From CAXNKG01 sp964202965 (GTDB taxonomy: Bacteria > Acidobacteriota > Vicinamibacteria > Vicinamibacterales > UBA2999), in NCBI GenBank assembly GCA_964202965.1, contig CAXNKG010000033.1, forward strand, positions 1-34,527: a stretch of 34,527 bases of DNA, in the 5' to 3' direction. The position numbers and the translations under genes are program-made. The notes under the pieces were generated by a model that did not search any database, was not told where the DNA came from, and saw nothing but the letters and a program-made list of their open reading frames with translations. Below are positions 1 through 9,200 of this stretch, piece after piece (positions within the stretch are counted from its first letter, which is position 1; the number at the start of each line of letters is the position of its first letter).

Positions 1-539
1 TCGTCGTCATCGCGATGGTGTTCGCGGTCCGCACGTACTATGCGACCGCGGGGGGCCGCCGCGTGATCGACCGGCTCATGCTGGGCCTGCCGATTCTGGG
101 CCTGCTGCTGCGGAAGATCGCCGTGGCGCGTTTCTGCCGGACGCTCTCGACGCTCCTGAGTTCCGGCGTCTCGATCCTCGAGGCGCTCGACATTACCGCG
201 CGGACGGCCGGCAACGCCATCATCGAGGACGCGATTCAGGTGACCCGCACGAGCATCGAACGTGGCGAAACCGTCGCCGGGCCGCTGAAGCAGACGGCCG
301 TCTTTCCGCCGATGGTCGTGCAGATGATCGGGGTCGGCGAGGCCACGGGCGCGCTCGACACGATGCTCGGCAAGATCGCGGACGTCTACGAGGAAGAGGT
401 CGACGTCGCGGTCGCGGGCCTGCTCACCTTGCTGGAGCCGGTGATGATTGCGCTGCTGGGCGGCGTGGTCGGCGGCATCGTCATTGCGATGTATCTCCCG
501 ATTTTCAGCCTCATCGGCGAGCTGACCGGCGGAGGCTGA
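1..539 (+). CDS. pilC: Type IV pilus inner-membrane platform protein PilC, C-terminal part (5' end outside window)
   Basis: The frame is open from base 3, so the gene starts upstream of the window; about 178 C-terminal residues are present. They show the second GspF/PilC domain: a cytoplasmic helical bundle beginning near the motif KIAVARFCRTL, with LSTLLSSGVSILEAL and the conserved MIGVGEATGALD. A strongly hydrophobic segment (LLTLLEPVMIALLGGVVGGI) and the terminal membrane helix IAMYLPIFSLIG follow. PilC-family proteins sit in the inner membrane and couple the PilB/PilT ATPases to pilin assembly and removal. The stop codon directly abuts the pilS start, which implies one transcript. Assignment to PilC rather than a type II secretion GspF rests on the neighbours pilS, pilR and pilA. 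Confidence 0.9.
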   Translation, partial: VVIAMVFAVRTYYATAGGRRVIDRLMLGLPILGLLLRKIAVARFCRTLSTLLSSGVSILEALDITARTAGNAIIEDAIQVTRTSIERGETVAGPLKQTAVFPPMVVQMIGVGEATGALDTMLGKIADVYEEEVDVAVAGLLTLLEPVMIALLGGVVGGIVIAMYLPIFSLIGELTGGG

Positions 540-2212
540 GTGGACCTCCGCGGGCGTCTGTCCTGGCTCATTGCCGTCCGCGTCATTGTCGGCACCCTGC
601 TGCTCGGCTGGGCGATTCTCATCCAGCTGAACCGCCCTGGCGCGTTTCCGATCGACCCCTTCTTCTTTCTGATCGGCCTGACGTACGGGCTCAGCATCGC
701 CTATCTGGTGACGTTGAGGTTTGTGGACCGGTGCCCCTGGCTGGCCGACGTGCAACTGGGCGCGGACGCGCTGCTCGTGTCCGGGTTCATCGGGCTCACC
801 GGCGGCGTCGTCAGCTACTTTTCGTCCCTCTACCTGCTGCCGATCATGGCGGCCGCGACCGTGCAGTTTCGCCGCGGGGCCGTGCAGGTGGCGGTCTTCA
901 GCCTCGTCCTCTATCTCGGCCTCGTGGTGGCGCAGTACGCCGAAATGTTCCCCGCCTGGCTGGGCGCCGACGTGCTGCAGCTGCCGTCGCACCAGGTGGC
1001 GCAGTACACGATCGCGATCAACGTCTTCGGATTCTTCGCGATCGCGCTGCTCTCAGGGTCGCTGGCCGAGCGTCTCCGAGCCGCCGACGAGCGGCTCCAG
1101 GTCGCGGCGCACGAGATCAAGGACCTCCGCGCGTTCAACGACTACGTCATCGACGGGTTGCTGAGCGGACTGGTGACGAGCGATGCGGAAGGGCGCGTCC
1201 TGACGTTCAACACGGCCGCCTCGTCGATCACCGGGATTCCCGTCCACCAGGCCATGGGGCAGGATGCTGGCGAGGTGCTCCAGCTGCCGGCCGACGCCCG
1301 CGTGCGTCTCACCGAGCTCGCGCAGACCCGCAGTCTTCGCGTCGAGTTCGGGTACCGCGCCGGCGACGGGCGGCTGGTCGACATCGGACTGATGGTGACG
1401 ATGATCGCGCTGCCCAACGGACGGAGCGGGTATCTCTATACCTTCCAGGATGTCACCGATCTACGGCGGCTGGAGCGGAACGGCCGGCTGCAGCAGCGGC
1501 TGGCGGCGGTTGGAGAAATGGCGGCCGGCATCGCGCACGAGATCCGCAACCCGCTCGCGGCCATGAGCGGGTCGATGCAGGTCCTGCGGCAGGAGCTGCC
1601 GCTCAGCGAGGAGCAGGCCCAGCTGATGGATATCGTGCTGCGCGAGTCCGACCGGTTGAACGACACGATCCGGTCGTTCCTGGCGTACGCGCGCCCGCAG
1701 GAGCTGTCGGTGGCGCGCATGGACGTTGCCAGGGTCGTGCAGGAGGCTGCCACGCTGCTGCGCAACAGCTCGGAGGCGCACACCGATCACGTCGTCGAGC
1801 TGCGGGTGCCCGCGCACCCCGTCTGGTACGAGGCGGACGAGAACCAGGTGCGGCAGATTATCTGGAACATCGCCTCGAACGGCCTGCGCGCCATGCCGGA
1901 CGGCGGACGCCTGACTCTGGCGGTGGACGCCGAATCGTCGCACGGGCACGACGAGGTCGTGATCAGCGTCGAGGACGAGGGCCATGGCATCCCGGCCGAG
2001 GAGCTCGACAACATCTTCCAGCCCTTCCGCAGCTCGTTCGCGAAGGGGACCGGCCTCGGCCTCGCCATCGTGCATCGCGCGGTCAGCGACTACGGCGGCG
2101 TGATCGAGGTGTCCTCGACGGTCGGGACCGGTACGAGCCTGCGGGTCCGCCTGCCCGTACGCGGGGGCTCGACGCCGGCGCCCGCGGCCCGGTCGTCGCA
2201 GGAGGCCGCATC

Positions 2213-2216
<4 letters not shown>
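540..2216 (+). CDS. pilS: Membrane sensor histidine kinase PilS
   Basis: A 558-residue kinase with about six N-terminal membrane helices (residues 10-180), a PAS domain (about 205-310), a HisKA domain with the H-box AAGIAHEIRNPLAAM (phospho-acceptor His333) and a HATPase_c domain with an N-box (IIWNIASNGLRAM), DEGHGIP and GTGLGLAIV. This is the architecture of PilS, which in Pseudomonas and Myxococcus senses pilin in the membrane and phosphorylates PilR. The GTG start follows the pilC TGA with no gap, and GGCGGAGG lies 4 nt upstream. The 3' end overlaps pilR by 4 bp (GTGA), so the kinase and regulator are translationally coupled. The family call is very safe; the specific signal is inferred. 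Confidence 0.92.
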
Positions 2217-3628
<1,412 letters not shown>

Positions 3629-3634
3629 GGCGAC

Positions 3635-3673
3635 TGACACTTAGTGTCATCTAGCACTGACAAATAGTGTCAG
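3635..3673. promoter_or_regulatory. Tandem dyad operators, probable PilR enhancer sites upstream of pilA
   Basis: Two copies of TGACA-N5-TGTCA are present. The first (3635-3649) is a perfect 7-bp-arm palindrome, TGACACT-T-AGTGTCA. The second (3658-3672, arms extended by one base to 3657-3673) has a different 5-nt core. Their centres (3642 and 3665) are 23 bp apart, about two helical turns, and lie about 155 and 132 bp before the predicted pilA start site. That is a normal enhancer distance for an NtrC-class activator. PilR sites described in Pseudomonas contain the TGTC half-site, which fits. Binding itself is inferred. Confidence 0.8.
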
Positions 3674-3770
3674 ATCCGCCCGTCATACCGCGGTCGCTCC
3701 GGTCTCAAAAGTGCAGTTAAGATGCTTATATACAGTTACTTGCAGGTATTCATTCTGGCGGTATCCGTTC

Positions 3771-3786
3771 AGGCACAGCCGTTGCG
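3771..3786 (+). promoter_or_regulatory. Sigma54 (RpoN) -24/-12 promoter of pilA
   Basis: AGGCACAGCCGTTGCG matches the sigma54 consensus TGGCACG-N4-TTGCW at the diagnostic positions. GG at 3772-3773 and GC at 3784-3785 are separated by exactly 10 bp, with the invariant TTGC. Transcription should begin near 3797 and give a leader of about 74 nt. The A+T-rich stretch between the operators and this site (about 3705-3765) would suit DNA bending, though no specific IHF site is claimed. Confidence 0.8.
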
Positions 3787-3870
3787 ATAAGGAGGGCGTT
3801 CGCTGCCGGTGCCTCAGGGCGTCCCCGGCGGCCCGGTTCAACCGAGCAAACACTCTAAGGAGCGACGGCA

Positions 3871-4401
3871 ATGAAAAAGATTCAGGACAACAAGGGCTTC
3901 ACGCTGATCGAACTGCTGATCGTCGTGGCCATCATCGGCATCATCGCGGCGATCGCCATCCCGGGCCTGCTGCGCGCGCGCATGTCGGGTAACGAAGCGT
4001 CGGCCATCGGCTCCATTCGCACGGTCAGCAGCGCCGAGGCGACCTTCGCCTCGACCTGCGGCGGCGGCGGCTACGATATTTCAGCGGCGGCGGACGGACT
4101 GGCGACCGCGCCGGTTGCGGGAAGCCCCGCCTTCATCCCGGCGGATCTCGCCGACGCGTTCAACGGCACGCCGAAGAGCGGCTACGACTTCGCGCTTGCG
4201 GATGGTCCGGCTGGCGAAGTCGTGCTCGCGGCCGACATCTGTGCCACCGCTGCCGCGACGTCGTCGGAGTTCTTCACGACCGCCGCGCCGACGAGCCCTG
4301 GCCAGACCGGCGTCCGGTACTTCGCCACGGACAACAGCGGCCAGATCCGTCAGGATGTCGCCGCGCTGGCGGCGATTACCGACGGCACGCCCCTCCAGTA
4401 A
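3871..4401 (+). CDS. pilA: Major type IV pilin PilA
   Basis: A 176-residue prepilin with a short charged leader (MKKIQDNKG), cleavage expected between Gly9 and Phe10, then the canonical N-methylated helix FTLIELLIVVAIIGIIAAIA with Glu5 of the mature protein present. The motif GNEASAIGSIRTVSSAEATF, common in acidobacterial and deltaproteobacterial pilins, follows. Two cysteines, Cys63 and Cys124 (54 and 115 in the mature form), could form a disulfide. AAGGAG lies 8 nt before the ATG. It is expressed from the sigma54 promoter under PilR and followed by a strong terminator. It would be processed by PilD (8402-9169) and assembled on PilC. The C-terminal globular domain is not recognisable by sequence alone. 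Confidence 0.93.
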   Translation: MKKIQDNKGFTLIELLIVVAIIGIIAAIAIPGLLRARMSGNEASAIGSIRTVSSAEATFASTCGGGGYDISAAADGLATAPVAGSPAFIPADLADAFNGTPKSGYDFALADGPAGEVVLAADICATAAATSSEFFTTAAPTSPGQTGVRYFATDNSGQIRQDVAALAAITDGTPLQ

Positions 4402-4402
4402 G

Positions 4403-4490
4403 CGGGTTCGGGCTTCGGGCTTCGGGCTTCGGGCAGCGGCTCTCAGGTTTCTTGCCTGAGGCCCGCAGCCCGAAGCCCGAAGCCTTTTCT
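4403..4490 (+). terminator. Intrinsic terminator of pilA built from GGGCTTC heptamers (heptamer element A)
   Basis: The left arm 4411-4434 is made of tandem GGGCTTC units (three perfect copies at 4410-4430, degenerate copies on each side). The right arm 4461-4484 is made of GCCCGCA and GCCCGAA units. The 24-nt arms pair with one mismatch. The loop holds a second small hairpin (CTCAGG 4442-4447 with CCTGAG 4455-4460). The stem is followed at once by TTTTCT (4485-4490), so it should terminate the abundant pilA transcript before the oxidase gene. It is one of six heptamer-phased elements in the window. Confidence 0.85.
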
Positions 4491-4521
4491 GTTATAGGAT
4501 GCCGCAGGAACAGTTCCCCCT

Positions 4522-5730
4522 ATGAAGAAACACGCGCGCACCCTCATCCTGCTCCTTGCCGCCGCCGGTGTGGCCGCCTCCGTCGCCTCGCTGTACGTGC
4601 ATTACCGGCTGATTGCGGATCCGACCTACACGAGCTTCTGCGACGTCAGCGAAACCGTGAGCTGCGAGGCGGTCATGACGAGCCGCTTTGGGTATCTGTT
4701 CGGCGTGCCTGTGGCCGTTGGCGGCGCCATCTGGTCGGCCGCCGTCCTGCTGCTCGGCCTGTTTGGCATGCGTCCCGCCGGGTCCGAGAAGGCCGGACGC
4801 GCGGCGGGCTACATCTTCGTGCTCTCGACGGTCGGCCTGGCGGGCGTGCTGTACCTCGGCTACGCCTCCTTCTTCGTCCTCCGCCAGATGTGCCCGTTGT
4901 GCCTGACGATGTACGTCGCGGTGGTCGGGCTGTTCGTCGTCTCTGGCGCGGCGGCATCGGATCTCTCGGACCTGCCGCGTCGTGTGGGCCGGGACCTCCA
5001 GGACGTGCTGGCCGGTCCGGCCAGCGCGGCCGCTGCTGGCGCCCTGCTGGTTGCGGCCATTGCGCTCATTCTCTGGTTCCCCGCGGAACAGCGGGCTACC
5101 GCGAGCGTGGTCTCCGACGTTCCAGCTCCGACCGAAGTGCTCGGCGCCGACGAGGCCGCGCAGTTCGAGGCCTGGCTCGCCATGCAGCCGCGGGTCGACC
5201 TGGGCCTTCCCGCCGATGGCGCGCGCGTCGTCGTCGCCAAGTTCAACGACTTCCAGTGCCCGGCCTGCCGGCAGGCGTACGTCGCCTACCGCTCGATCGA
5301 GCAGAAGTACGAAACCGAGGCTCCGGGGCAGGTCGCCTTTCTGAATGTCGATTACCCGCTCGAGTCCGAGTGCAACACGGGTGGGATCCACGGGGCTGCC
5401 TGCGAAGCGGCGGTCGCGGTGCGGCTTGCCCGCGAGCGCAACCGCCACAAAGAGATGGAAGCGTGGCTGTTCGACAACCAGCCGACGCTGACGCGCGATA
5501 CGGTGAAGACGGCGCTCCAGGATATTGCGCAGGTCACCGACTTCGATGCCAGGTACGCGACCGTGCTGAACGCGGTGCGCACCGACGCCCAGCTGGGGCA
5601 GAAGCTGCAGATCACCGGCACGCCCACGTTCTTCATCAATGGCATCCGGATCGCCTCCACGCTCCGGCCGTCGTATTTCGACGCCGCGATTGCCTACGAG
5701 CTGAAGCGGGCGTCAGCCTCCGCACCCTGA
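4522..5730 (+). CDS. VKOR-DsbA fusion: membrane thiol oxidase with C-terminal thioredoxin-fold domain
   Basis: A 402-residue fusion. The N-terminal half is a vitamin K epoxide reductase-type quinone-linked oxidase with about four or five membrane helices, a loop pair Cys40/Cys48 (FCDVSETVSC) and the active-site CPLC at 124-127. After a further membrane helix (about 170-186) comes a DsbA-like domain with KFNDFQCPAC (CPAC 246-249), two additional cysteines (284 and 294) and the cis-proline motif GTPTFF (Pro368). Such fusions make disulfides in exported proteins and pass electrons to quinone, replacing DsbA/DsbB. The position directly after pilA, whose product has two cysteines, suggests pilins are clients, but that is inference. 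AGGAA lies about 11 nt upstream of the ATG. Confidence 0.9.
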   Translation: MKKHARTLILLLAAAGVAASVASLYVHYRLIADPTYTSFCDVSETVSCEAVMTSRFGYLFGVPVAVGGAIWSAAVLLLGLFGMRPAGSEKAGRAAGYIFVLSTVGLAGVLYLGYASFFVLRQMCPLCLTMYVAVVGLFVVSGAAASDLSDLPRRVGRDLQDVLAGPASAAAAGALLVAAIALILWFPAEQRATASVVSDVPAPTEVLGADEAAQFEAWLAMQPRVDLGLPADGARVVVAKFNDFQCPACRQAYVAYRSIEQKYETEAPGQVAFLNVDYPLESECNTGGIHGAACEAAVAVRLARERNRHKEMEAWLFDNQPTLTRDTVKTALQDIAQVTDFDARYATVLNAVRTDAQLGQKLQITGTPTFFINGIRIASTLRPSYFDAAIAYELKRASASAP

Positions 5731-5776
5731 GCCCCGGGCCCTGGGCCCTGAGCCTTAAGCCCTAAGCCCTGAGCCT
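5729..5776 (+). repeat. Heptamer element B: seven RRGCCCT-type units filling the stop-to-start gap
   Basis: Reading in sevens from 5729 gives GAGCCCC, GGGCCCT, GGGCCCT, GAGCCTT, AAGCCCT, AAGCCCT and then GAGCCT, followed at once by the ATG of the next gene. The array includes the last two bases of the upstream stop codon and leaves no room for a conventional ribosome binding site. The GGGCCC units are self-complementary. Confidence 0.85.
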
Positions 5777-6721
5777 ATGGACGCCATTCGAACCGAGGGC
5801 CTGACCAAGCAGTACCGCGTCGGCTTCTGGCGTTCGCGCCCCTACGTGGCGCTCGACGGACTCTCGCTCAACGTCCAGCAGGGCGAGGTGTTCGGGTTTC
5901 TTGGACCGAACGGCGCCGGCAAGACGACCATGCTCAAGCTGCTCATGCAGCTGATGTATCCCTCGTCGGGCCGCGCCGAGATTCTCGGCCGGCCGGTCGG
6001 CGACGTGGAGGTCAGGCGGCGCATCGGGTACCTCCCGGAGAATCCGTACTTTTACGACTACCTGACCGCCGAAGAACTCCTCGAGTATTTCGCAGGCCTC
6101 TTCGGGTACCCGGCCGCCGAACGCCGCCGGCGCGCGGCATCCCTTCTCGATACCGTCGGCATTGGCGCCGAGCGGCGCCTTCAGCTCCGGAAGTTCTCAA
6201 AGGGCATGATTCAGCGCGTGGGCATCGCCCAGGCGCTCATCAACGACCCGGACGTCGTGTTCTTCGACGAGCCGATGTCGGGCCTGGATCCACTGGGCCG
6301 CCGCGAGGTCCGGCAGCTGATCCTGCAGCTGCGCGATCGGGGCTGCACCGTCTTCTTCAGTTCGCACGTGCTGGCCGACGCGGAAGCGCTCTGCAGCCGC
6401 GTGGCGGTGATTGCGGCCGGCCGGCTCGTCGCGTCGGGCCAGTTGAGCGAGCTGCTCGCGTGTCAGGTGCGCGGATGGGAGCTCGTCATGTCCGGCGTGA
6501 CCGGCGACGCGTTGTCGCGGGCACGCGCGGACGGGCAGGTCGTCAACGCCGTGCCGATCGACGGCCACCGGTTCGCGATGGAGCTCCCGGTGTCGGCGGC
6601 GCCCGAGCGTGTCCTGGCGGAGCTGACCGCGTCAGGCGCGCAGCTCGTGTCGCTCACGCCGGTCCACGAGACGCTCGAGGACTTCTTCCTGCGCCAGGTG
6701 AGTGGCGCGGCGAGTCGCTGA
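5777..6721 (+). CDS. ABC transporter ATP-binding protein (ABC-2 type export family)
   Basis: A 314-residue ATPase with Walker A GPNGAGKTT (43-51), a Q-loop region, the ABC signature variant FSKGMIQRVGIAQAL, Walker B VVFFDEPMSGLDP and the H-loop SSHVLADAEALC. The remaining 90 or so residues form the C-terminal extension typical of NosF/CcmA-like and multidrug ABC-2 ATPases. It is joined to the permease gene by a TGATG overlap, so the two form one exporter. The ATG is immediately preceded by heptamer element B rather than a Shine-Dalgarno sequence. The substrate is unknown. The gene's place between pilA and pilD suggests, but does not show, a link to pilus biogenesis or the envelope. Confidence 0.9.
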   Translation: MDAIRTEGLTKQYRVGFWRSRPYVALDGLSLNVQQGEVFGFLGPNGAGKTTMLKLLMQLMYPSSGRAEILGRPVGDVEVRRRIGYLPENPYFYDYLTAEELLEYFAGLFGYPAAERRRRAASLLDTVGIGAERRLQLRKFSKGMIQRVGIAQALINDPDVVFFDEPMSGLDPLGRREVRQLILQLRDRGCTVFFSSHVLADAEALCSRVAVIAAGRLVASGQLSELLACQVRGWELVMSGVTGDALSRARADGQVVNAVPIDGHRFAMELPVSAAPERVLAELTASGAQLVSLTPVHETLEDFFLRQVSGAASR

Positions 6722-7530
6722 TGATGCGGACGATCGGCCACGTCGCCATCAACGTCTTCAAGGAGTCGGTGCGCGATAAGGTGCTGTACAACCTCGTCGC
6801 CTTCGCCGTCATGCTGATGGGCGCGTCGTACCTGATCGGCCAGCTGACCGCCGGCCAGGACGTCAAGATCATCAAGGACCTCGGCCTTGCCGCGATTGCC
6901 ACCTTCGGTCTGCTCATCGCGGTCTTCATCGGGATTGGCCTGGTCTGGAAGGAAGTGGAGCGCCGGAGCATTTACAGCCTGCTGTCGAAGCCCATTGGCC
7001 GGCGCGAGTTCATCCTGGGCAAGTACGCGGGCCTGGCGCTGACGCTCCTCGTCAACGTCGTGGTGATGACGGCCGCGATGTACCTGGTGCTGGGCTACAT
7101 GGATGCGCAGTTCACGGAGCAGCAGAAGGTGTCCTGGGCGGCCCCGGCGCTCGACCCGGGGATGCTGCGCGCGGTCGCGCTTATCGTCATGCAGCTCCTG
7201 CTCGTCACGGCCATTGCCTTGTTCTTCTCCACGTTCTCGAGCCCGTTCCTGTCGGCCGCGCTGACATTCGGCTTGTGGGTGATCGGTCATTTCAATGCCG
7301 ATCTTCGCAATTTCGAGACGGTGGTGGAGTCGCCCGTGGCCGCGGGTCTCGCGCGTGCGCTCTACTACGTGCTGCCGAATTTCGCCGCGTTCGACATCAA
7401 GTCGCAGGTCGTCTACGCGCTCCCCCTGGCCCCCGGGTATGTCGCCGTGACGGCGGCGTATGGCGCGATCTATATCGCCCTCCTGCTGACGGGCGCGGTA
7501 CTCGTGTTTGCGAGGCGAGACTTCAAGTGA
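6721..7530 (+). CDS. ABC-2 type transporter permease
   Basis: A 269-residue integral membrane protein with about six hydrophobic helices. It begins near MMRTIGHVAINVFKESVRDKVLYNL, a layout seen in NosY-like ABC-2 permeases. A conserved cytoplasmic motif WKEVERRSIYSLLSKPIGR follows the second helix and is typical of this family. The start ATG overlaps the TGA of the ATPase gene by one base, and the stop overlaps the next start as GTGA. It should form the membrane channel for the preceding ATPase. The substrate cannot be told from sequence. Confidence 0.87.
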   Translation: MMRTIGHVAINVFKESVRDKVLYNLVAFAVMLMGASYLIGQLTAGQDVKIIKDLGLAAIATFGLLIAVFIGIGLVWKEVERRSIYSLLSKPIGRREFILGKYAGLALTLLVNVVVMTAAMYLVLGYMDAQFTEQQKVSWAAPALDPGMLRAVALIVMQLLLVTAIALFFSTFSSPFLSAALTFGLWVIGHFNADLRNFETVVESPVAAGLARALYYVLPNFAAFDIKSQVVYALPLAPGYVAVTAAYGAIYIALLLTGAVLVFARRDFK

Positions 7531-8405
7531 AGGCCGTCTTCCTTATTGCGCTCATGGCGGCGGTCGTCGGCCTCCAGACGATGCACGAGCGGCTGGAAGC
7601 GTCAACGCCCGCGGTCATCGAGAACCTGCTGTACGTCCGGTCGCCGGCCGCCATGACGCGCATGGCGCTGTCGTACGACGCATTGCTGGCCGACCTGTAC
7701 TGGATTCGCGCGGTCCAGCACTATGGGGGCACCAAACTCTCGACGGACCCGAACAAGCAGTATGACCTGCTGTATCCGCTGCTGGATCTGACGACGTCGC
7801 TGGATCCGCGCTTCAATGTCGCCTACTACTTCGGTTCGACCTTCCTGGCGGAAGCGCCGCCGGGAGGGCCTGGACGCCCGGACCTGGCGATTACGCTGCT
7901 GGAAAAAGGACTGCGTGCGCAGCCGGACAAGTGGGAGTTTGCCCAGTGGATCGGGTTCGTCCACTACTGGTGGCGTCACGATTACGCGCAGGCCGCCGCG
8001 TGGTTCCAGAGTGCGACTGAATTCCCGGGCGCGCCATTCTGGCTCACGCAGCTGGCGGCAGTGACGCTGGCGGAGGGGGGCAACCGGCAGTCGTCGCGGG
8101 TCCTGTGGCAGCAGGTCGCGCGCACGGGGGTGAACGAGGCATTCCGCAGTGAAGCCGTACGGCGCCTGCAGCAGCTCGACGCGATGGATCAGATGGATCG
8201 CCTCACCGAGATCGTCGAGGCGTTTCGGCAGCGCGACGGGTCAGTACCGGGAAGCTGGGACGACCTTGGCCGAGCCGGATATCTGCGGGCCCTCCCTGTG
8301 GACCCCAGCGGCGTGCCGTATCGGCTCGAGTCGGGCGTCGTGGTGCTGGGCCGCGGGTCCCGCATGTTTCCGCTGCCGGTCGAGCCGCAGCGCCTGACCC
8401 CGTGA
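7527..8405 (+). CDS. Membrane-anchored helical-repeat (TPR-like) protein of unknown function
   Basis: A 292-residue protein starting at the GTG of a GTGA overlap with the permease. An N-terminal signal anchor (AVFLIALMAAVVGLQ) is followed by ALLADLYWIRAVQHYGG and repeated paired helices rich in aromatic residues, with spacing reminiscent of tetratricopeptide repeats (for example the segment around PDKWEFAQWIGFVHYWW and YAQAAAWFQSATEFPG). It is likely exposed on the periplasmic side. It is coupled on both sides (GTGA with the permease and GTGA with pilD), so its function probably relates to the transporter or to pilin export. No enzymatic motif was seen. Confidence 0.7.
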   Translation: MKAVFLIALMAAVVGLQTMHERLEASTPAVIENLLYVRSPAAMTRMALSYDALLADLYWIRAVQHYGGTKLSTDPNKQYDLLYPLLDLTTSLDPRFNVAYYFGSTFLAEAPPGGPGRPDLAITLLEKGLRAQPDKWEFAQWIGFVHYWWRHDYAQAAAWFQSATEFPGAPFWLTQLAAVTLAEGGNRQSSRVLWQQVARTGVNEAFRSEAVRRLQQLDAMDQMDRLTEIVEAFRQRDGSVPGSWDDLGRAGYLRALPVDPSGVPYRLESGVVVLGRGSRMFPLPVEPQRLTP

Positions 8406-9169
8406 TCTCGCCGCCGCTGGTTCCCGTCTTCGCGCTTGCCGGGCTTGTCGTCGGCAGTTTCCTGAACGTCTGCATTTACCGTCTGCCGCGCGGGGAGTCG
8501 GTCGTGTGGCCCGGGTCCCGATGCACGGCGTGCGGGCGCCAGCTGGCATGGTTCGAGAACATTCCGGTGGTGAGCTGGCTTGTCCTTCGCGGCCGTTGCC
8601 GCACCTGTCACACCCGCGTCTCGCTGGTCTATCCGCTCGTCGAGACCATCACCGCAGTCGTGTTCGTCGGTGGGCTGTTCGTGTACGGACCGTCCTGGCT
8701 GCTCGCCGTCCGGCTCCTGTTCGCGTGCGCGCTCATCGCGCTCTTCGCCATCGATCTCGAGCATCAGATCCTCCCGAATGCCATCACGCTCCCTGGCATT
8801 GCGGCCGGCTTTGCGGCCAGCGTGTTTTTGCCGCCCGGCTGGCTGTCATCGCTCATCGGGATTGCGATCGGCGGCGGTGTGCTGTTTGGCATTGCTGAGG
8901 CCTACTACCGCATCCGCGGGCAGGAGGGGCTCGGCATGGGCGACGTGAAGATGCTGGCGATGATCGGAGCGTTTCTCGGCTGGCCTCTGACGCTGCTGAC
9001 GCTCGTCTTCGCGTCCTTTGCCGGCTCCGCCGTGGGCGTGGCGTTGATGGCGAGTGGCCGCGGCACGATGCAGGCGGCGTTGCCCTTCGGAACCTTTCTG
9101 GCGCTCGGGGCGCTGGCGGCGGCACTTGTCGGCGAGCCGCTGCTCGCCTGGTATCTGTCGTTTTATTGA
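8402..9169 (+). CDS. pilD: Prepilin leader peptidase / N-methyltransferase PilD
   Basis: A 255-residue polytopic membrane protein. The N-terminal domain has a GSFLNVCIYRLPRGESVVWPGSRC-type start with the zinc-binding cysteine pairs Cys41/Cys44 and Cys66/Cys69. The aspartyl-protease domain has both catalytic motifs, FAIDLEHQILPN and GMGDVKMLAMIGAFLGW. It removes the leader peptide after Gly and methylates the new N-terminal Phe of prepilins. All pilins in this window (pilA and two minor sets) carry the cleavage motif it needs. The GTG start lies in a GTGA overlap with the upstream gene and has no clear Shine-Dalgarno, so translation is probably coupled. Confidence 0.93.
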   Translation: MISPPLVPVFALAGLVVGSFLNVCIYRLPRGESVVWPGSRCTACGRQLAWFENIPVVSWLVLRGRCRTCHTRVSLVYPLVETITAVVFVGGLFVYGPSWLLAVRLLFACALIALFAIDLEHQILPNAITLPGIAAGFAASVFLPPGWLSSLIGIAIGGGVLFGIAEAYYRIRGQEGLGMGDVKMLAMIGAFLGWPLTLLTLVFASFAGSAVGVALMASGRGTMQAALPFGTFLALGALAAALVGEPLLAWYLSFY

Positions 9170-9200
9170 GGCAGGTCCGAAGGACCCGCCCTACATCTGG

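Noticed and set aside
731..2212. Long open frame upstream of pilR in the same frame
   Set aside because: It lies inside pilS in another frame, is Arg/Ala/Gly-rich and shows no domain. The real pilR start at 2213 has a good Shine-Dalgarno and receiver motif.
4452..5765. A 437-residue + strand frame overlapping the VKOR-DsbA gene
   Set aside because: Arginine-rich shadow of the true gene, which has clear Cys motifs and membrane helices in the other frame.
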